Shown piece by piece: positions 58,991 through 64,000 of a stretch of DNA of 64,000 nt. The stretch's first letter is position 1. Each line of letters starts with the position of its first letter. Below the pieces are notes generated by a model. The model worked only from the letters and a program-made list of their open reading frames with translations. It made no database searches and was not told the DNA's origin. Made by a program: the position numbers and the translations under genes. Origin of the DNA: Polytrichum commune (lineage: Eukaryota; Streptophyta; Polytrichopsida; Polytrichales; Polytrichaceae); contig OX485805.1 in the NCBI GenBank assembly GCA_950295325.1, forward strand, positions 53,096,758 through 53,160,757. The letters run 5' to 3'.

Positions 58991-61179
58991 AGTGCAAAAC
59001 TTTCGTCCATAGATCCTAGAGTCTAATTAAGACAGAGAGATGATGAAGTTTGGAAGTCAGCATGATATTGTCATTGATGAGTGCTTGCCACCAGAATAGG
59101 AAGACGTGTGTGAGGAAGTGATGCCGCCTTCTTGTCCTAATGCAAAAACTAAGATTCACTTGGAAAGCGTTCTCCGTGTGGCATTACAACGTCCAATGCA
59201 GGACCGCCATGATATATACCTGCAGAGGCTAGTATGGGTATTTGACAAAATAACATGAAATTCAGGTATCTTTTCTCCAATCTGGAACACTACTCTGAGC
59301 AGGGGCATGCCGCTGAAGTTGACGAGTATGCTTGAATCGCGTTTGTGATTTCAGCTTAATATGATGTTTACTGTTTGTCATTATAACATGTTATGCTTCT
59401 TTGTTATGAGCTGTGCTAACTTTAAACCCCCCTAGTAGGCTTCAAGGTCATCAAAGAGGGATTGAACACTTTTGATTTTGAAATGAAACGTCTTATATTA
59501 TAACTGTTCTTTTGATTGTAGCAATATATAAATCGGTTTTCTGTAAGCTAAGTTCTCATTGTACATGTGTTTAAGTAGAACTTGAAAATTTGAAGTGTTC
59601 ATTCTTGGAAGTTCTACGGAGTTTGATGAGTTTGTAGTTTAGAGGGGGTGGGAATCCTTGGCCTCCAACTGGTGGGGGGCATGGCCAGGTTCAATCCCTG
59701 CCAAGGATATTGGATAAAAATTATTTTCTTAAAATCAAATGTGTTGAGTAGTATTTGTGTTTGCAATTGGTTGGTTTACATATGATAGAGTTTTGAAATG
59801 ATTATGTGAAAAACAGAGGCGAAATGAACCGAATTTTTTTTTCAAGCTTAGTCGTTTAAACCCTAAATGCCCAAGAAGCCAAAAAGTGGTTGCGAGCGGT
59901 TTTCAAAGATATATCTCCCAAGGGGAAAAATTCTCTTTTCTTGTTTTTTTTTCCTTCCACTTGGACATAATAAAGTTTTTGCACCGTTTAGAGTAAACAG
60001 ACAAAATTTTATATCAATGACTCTAAGATATGGACCTTGAAGTAGTTGAAACTCTTAATTTTGTCTTTGTTACAAAAGAAACTACTTTGGAAAAGTAACA
60101 ATGACAATGAAATTAATAATGTTGGTTTTTTAAACCAAATCATGAAGCTCAAACTTCTAGCCAATCGTATCAAACATCAAGTGATTTCGATACATCTTAA
60201 AAATTTCTTTATTCTCTAAAGAAAATTGCTTGTAAAATGATTTGATGGACACCAAGGGTAAAGATCCATATTCCAACCACGCAAATGTGATTTGAACTAA
60301 CCCCCTAAAACTTTCTCTTGTATGCCAATAAAAATAAAAATTTCTCATGCATACTTGATTCAAGTGCCCAACGGGTAGTTCTTACAGGATTCCTGAAAGA
60401 AACCTCCCTCCCCAATCACTGCTTTGAAACTCAAAATCCTTTCCAACAGGACCTTAGAGCAGAGAGACGATGGAGTTTGGTGCTCAGCACATAATTTGTC
60501 TATGGCAAGTACTTGGCACCAGAACCAGAAGACGTTTATGATAAAATGATGCAGCCCTTTCGTCCTTATGAGTCGTGTGTGCAGCAAACCTAGGGTGTCA
60601 ACTTCAGAAACTATGTCCCTATGATAATCGTCATTTTCATATTATAGTAGTGAGCACAATTACTATGATCAGATTTATGTCATGAATGTTATCTGGGTCT
60701 TTTTGGTAAGATGGTTTCAACACAACTTAATATGGCATCAGCAGGGCATCCTCACTCAAAGAAATCCTCAACACCATTGATTCACTGTATTCGCAAGAGT
60801 ACGAGGGAACGTGTTGATAGTTTTTGTGAGCAAGGATGCTCCTGTTGATGCCAGGAATTGTGGGCCATTTGTCTCATCCAGAGCATAAACTACCGTGGCT
60901 CAATAGTTGTGGGGACACACCTTCAGAACAAGGGGACTACACCAAAAATCTGGACTTCGTCGCAAAACCGACTGGTTTATATGCTGGGATCAAGTCGGCC
61001 TCCATAATTTATACAACACCGGAGTCTGGTGATCTTCTCTCCATATTAGTCTATGCGCTATCTTAGTGCTACCAATTTGGTGTTGAATTTTGAAATGTGG
61101 AAGTCTTTTGACAGTTTGGTCTTCGAGTGGGGTTAGTGGTTTTAATCACTTAAGGTAGACGTGCCTAAATTCTTAAATG
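58991..61179. other. Non-coding stretch with small repeats
   Basis: About 59036-59140 and 60460-60560 are diverged direct copies (gagagatgatg.agtttgg; gtgcttgccaccagaa / gtacttggcaccagaa; gaagacgt). At 59645-59715 'ggttcaatccctgcc' follows 'ttggcctccaactggtgg', resembling B- and A-boxes of a tRNA-derived sequence. No gene is supported. Confidence 0.4.
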
Positions 61180-61520
61180 ATTTGGACACCCGTATTTGTG
61201 TGGTATGTGGTTAGGTGTGGATTTAAGCACTGGCACCAAAAAGACATGTGCTTAAAAGAGTTTGGATTATGTGTCCAATTTATGCTAACCATTTGAGGTT
61301 CAATAGTCAACATGATTGGGGAGATTTGAATGACCACTTAATGAACACAAAAATTTTCACTTTGAAAATGAAAAAGATATATGTATGAGCTCTGTATATT
61401 GTGAGGCAAATGGATATGTCCATGGATTTGGATTTGCTAATGATAGACTTGCACTGATTGTGTGTTTCATATTGTACAAGAAGTGGGTGCAGATAGAAGT
61501 GATTCCATCTAAAGTACATC
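61180..61520 (+). repeat. Dispersed repeat family B, copy near 61.3 kb
   Basis: Collinear with 200-535 (ctggcaccaaaaagacatgt is shared exactly, followed by aaaagag.ttgga, then the attgggga...gaccac block and gtgtgtttcata). Confidence 0.75.
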
Positions 61521-64000
61521 CACCTTGTGCTAACTTGGCACGATTATAGTGAAGCTTTCCAGTTCATCAGACACATGTACAGTAGGTGTCCATGTCCTGA
61601 TAAACTAACAAACCACAAAATGATTCAATTTCTGTGCAAATTATGTATGTGTTGGTCTGCAAGTGGGAGGTGGTGCTTTACACAAATTTGTGTGCAGTGG
61701 ATGTTGATTTGGTCTGTTCAGGGATTACGTCAACTGTCTCGAGCAGTAACGTGGGAGTGCATCTAGGTGGACTCAGTTGTTAAGTAAAGGAAACTATCCC
61801 CAAACTATCCCAAAGTTGTGAATTGTCAGTCTTGAGGGGTCTGGAATTCCATGGGATAAGAAATTCTGTGAGTACTAGGCCCCATATAGATCATGATGAC
61901 ATAGAGTCCGCATTTTGCTTCAGCAGATTGAGCATTCTGAACAATGAGTTTTTTTAGCACTCTGTGATGTAGCACATGGGAACACATGAGAAATTTGATG
62001 CATGCTATTTACTTTAATCTTGTTGGTGGACACATAAATTGTACATCCAGCTCGATTTCATTTTAGAGGCATGTACAAAAGCATCAGAGAAGAGCACGTG
62101 TGAGATGTTGACAACTATCCCATTACATAGTCTTAGAAGCCGGACGATGTCTACTACTACATGAGGCATTGGTTCACTTTTCTGATGCACAATTATTTCC
62201 ATTTCATTCATGGACCATATTATCTTGGTCGCACAATTGTGTATAGACTGCAACAATGCAGCATCGGACATTTGACAATGATTGTAAATTTTATGAGTTG
62301 AATCTAAGGATCTATTAAGTATGTGCCAATCCTCATGCTAGGTTATGGATGCATGGTACATATGATTTCATCCATCACACTCGTTGGTGCCATTTGAAGC
62401 AATCTTAAGTCCAGTTGAGGCACCCCATAAATATCTCTCCTCTCAATGACACACAAGTATATATATATGTGCACACATATATTATCGAAATTTTTTTTTG
62501 TGCTTTATCATATATATTGAGTGTGATTTCTAAAATGATTAAGTACATTGTTCTACATGGCATGTGGTTGGGATTTCTCCGAAATTCTTTGCATAATGTC
62601 TCTCAGCCAATATTACGTTGACCTCTAAAGAAATAAGGAAGCACAAACTTGACATGACACTCATACTCTAGATCAAGTACATTGCATAAGCAAAAATATT
62701 TGTGCCCAAAAGAGCACTCCTATTCCTTTCCATCCAACACAACCTAATGCTACCATCCTTGATGCGTTTGACAATTCATATGGGCTTGTATTTAAGGATT
62801 AGGAAAGTGATGTCCTTTCATTGCCTTCTTACTATAAGTAATGGGAGTGTTTTGGTGTGTGAGCACAAGAAAGAATAATTGCACACATGCATACCCATCA
62901 TTCTTTTAACAAAAAAAAGCCTTGAAATAGTATGTATGGTGGAATCATCTTTTCATCATAATTAGTTTCAAAAACCGTAAATATTTAATAATGTGGTATA
63001 ACACAATTGAATAAATCAACCACAAAATTTCCGCATGCTTCTAGCATGGATTTATCCATGATGATAGGTATCTTTAGGATATGATTGTTTGCAACATTCC
63101 CCTCTTGCCGCGGGGGGAAGCATGAGGAGATTTAGATGTATTGATATAGGTAGATGGTGCTAAATCTAACATCCCACCCAAAGCCAACACTCTAAAATCT
63201 TGCACAATAAGCACATAATGATTATGAAAGTGTTCATCACCTTAACATTAGATTCATGTGTTGGTTTGGGTTATGTACCAATAAAACCTTGAACTCTTGT
63301 CTTAAGTTTTGCATGTACGTAATTCGAATAAGACAAACAAAATTGGTGCATTCAAAGCCCTATCAATTGCTCACAAGTCTTAGAATGTAGAACTTCTTAA
63401 AACCAATAATAACGTCTATGCTCGAGATTCAAGCTTAATTTGAGTCTCCTTGCACTAAGTTAGGACATCCCATGGTTATATTTTTAGGACCCGCATGCAT
63501 GAACACACATTACTTAATAATGTTATGATTGAGCGCACCCAAAGAATTGAATTGTTAAACTTCTAAGAGGTTATAACAACTAATATTCTCAAATCACAAA
63601 CATAGTGTCATAAATGGGTTGTGGATGGGACGGTAAGTACATATGTTGAGAATTAACCATTGACATGTTTTAGCAATTTACTGGACATGTATACTCTTGA
63701 AGGCGATGCAACCATTGTTTTTGTTATGACAAACTCTAACTATTGAAACAAGACACATTCCTTTGTTTGACCTCCAAGATGTGCTTAAACTATACATGAC
63801 CGTATGAACACTATGGAAGAGAGTTTAAATAGTGTGGATTAGCAAAGCCTAAACCTCCAACCAGCAAGAAAATACAAGCAAAAAAAAGATCAACTCAACA
63901 AAAAGTTGATCAGAGTACAAAAGGAAAACAAGCAAACCCAAAAAAAAAAAAAACAATTTATTTATTTTTTAATTCTGGGAAATTCACCTCAAATGGTAGC
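61521..64000. other. AT-rich non-coding stretch to the window end
   Basis: No gene or complete element recognised. A TA microsatellite-like patch is at about 62458-62485 and an A-run at 63939-63951. Confidence 0.45.

Noticed and set aside
59645-59715. Functional tRNA gene
   Set aside because: Box-like motifs are present, but I could not fold an acceptor stem or anticodon arm; a tRNA-derived relic at best.

Overview
The window looks like nuclear DNA of a plant (streptophyte). It has GT-AG introns, TTTAGGG-type telomere-like repeats, a chromodomain Ty3/gypsy retrotransposon, a LINE, and hAT, CACTA and pogo-type elements with readable target-site duplications. No bacterial operon structure, CRISPR array or rRNA is visible. 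The species cannot be named; a non-flowering lineage is my guess. Most of the 64 kb is AT-rich, repeat-dense, non-coding sequence.

Layout. 0-5 kb: decayed repeats and one broken transposase-like fragment (minus strand, about 1.75-2.3 kb). 5.5-6.5 kb: the only convincing ordinary host gene, the two 3' exons of a NOPCHAP1-like (C12orf45-like) protein on the minus strand. 7.9-9.7 kb: a decayed LINE reverse transcriptase (minus strand). 14-25 kb: a run of non-autonomous DNA transposons (a TIR element at 14.2 kb, an hAT MITE with poly-G ends at 17.2 kb, a pogo-like element at 22.5 kb, a 1.1-kb hAT element at 23.8 kb) amid copies of two dispersed repeat families. One of these, here called RF1, is about 4 kb long and occurs at 15.2-19.6 kb (inverted), 25.2-28.95 kb and 55.2-59.0 kb.

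29.6-45.1 kb is the most interesting part: a relatively GC-rich block with two divergent transcription units. The minus-strand side holds a long multi-exon gene with a ParB/DGQHR-like motif (32.0-36.4 kb), an FCP1-like HAD phosphatase exon (30.7-31.5 kb) and a proline-rich open stretch (29.6-30.6 kb). The plus-strand side holds a DUF7869-family protein of about 998 codons (42.0-45.1 kb). About 37 copies of a 7-2-7 palindrome, ACGAACG-NN-CGTTCGT, lie in this block only. They form a 143-bp-period tandem array upstream of the minus-strand gene and a 158-bp-period array upstream of the plus-strand gene, and at least two copies sit in each of the two minus-strand introns that can be fixed exactly. 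The coding frames carry a few stops and single-base indels; the four in-frame stops all fit C-to-T decay at plant methylation contexts. I read this as an old, multi-gene mobile element with its own repeated binding site.

47.2-50.4 kb: a 5'-truncated Ty3/gypsy chromovirus (RT, RNase H, integrase, chromodomain) cut by a 342-bp foldback MITE and ending in a PPT and LTR. That LTR is itself followed by a PBS-like site, suggesting a tandem or recombined element. 52.8-54.5 kb: an 0.8-kb tandem duplication. 56.9 kb: a CACTA MITE with a 3-bp duplication. The rest to 64 kb is AT-rich and shows no gene I can support.
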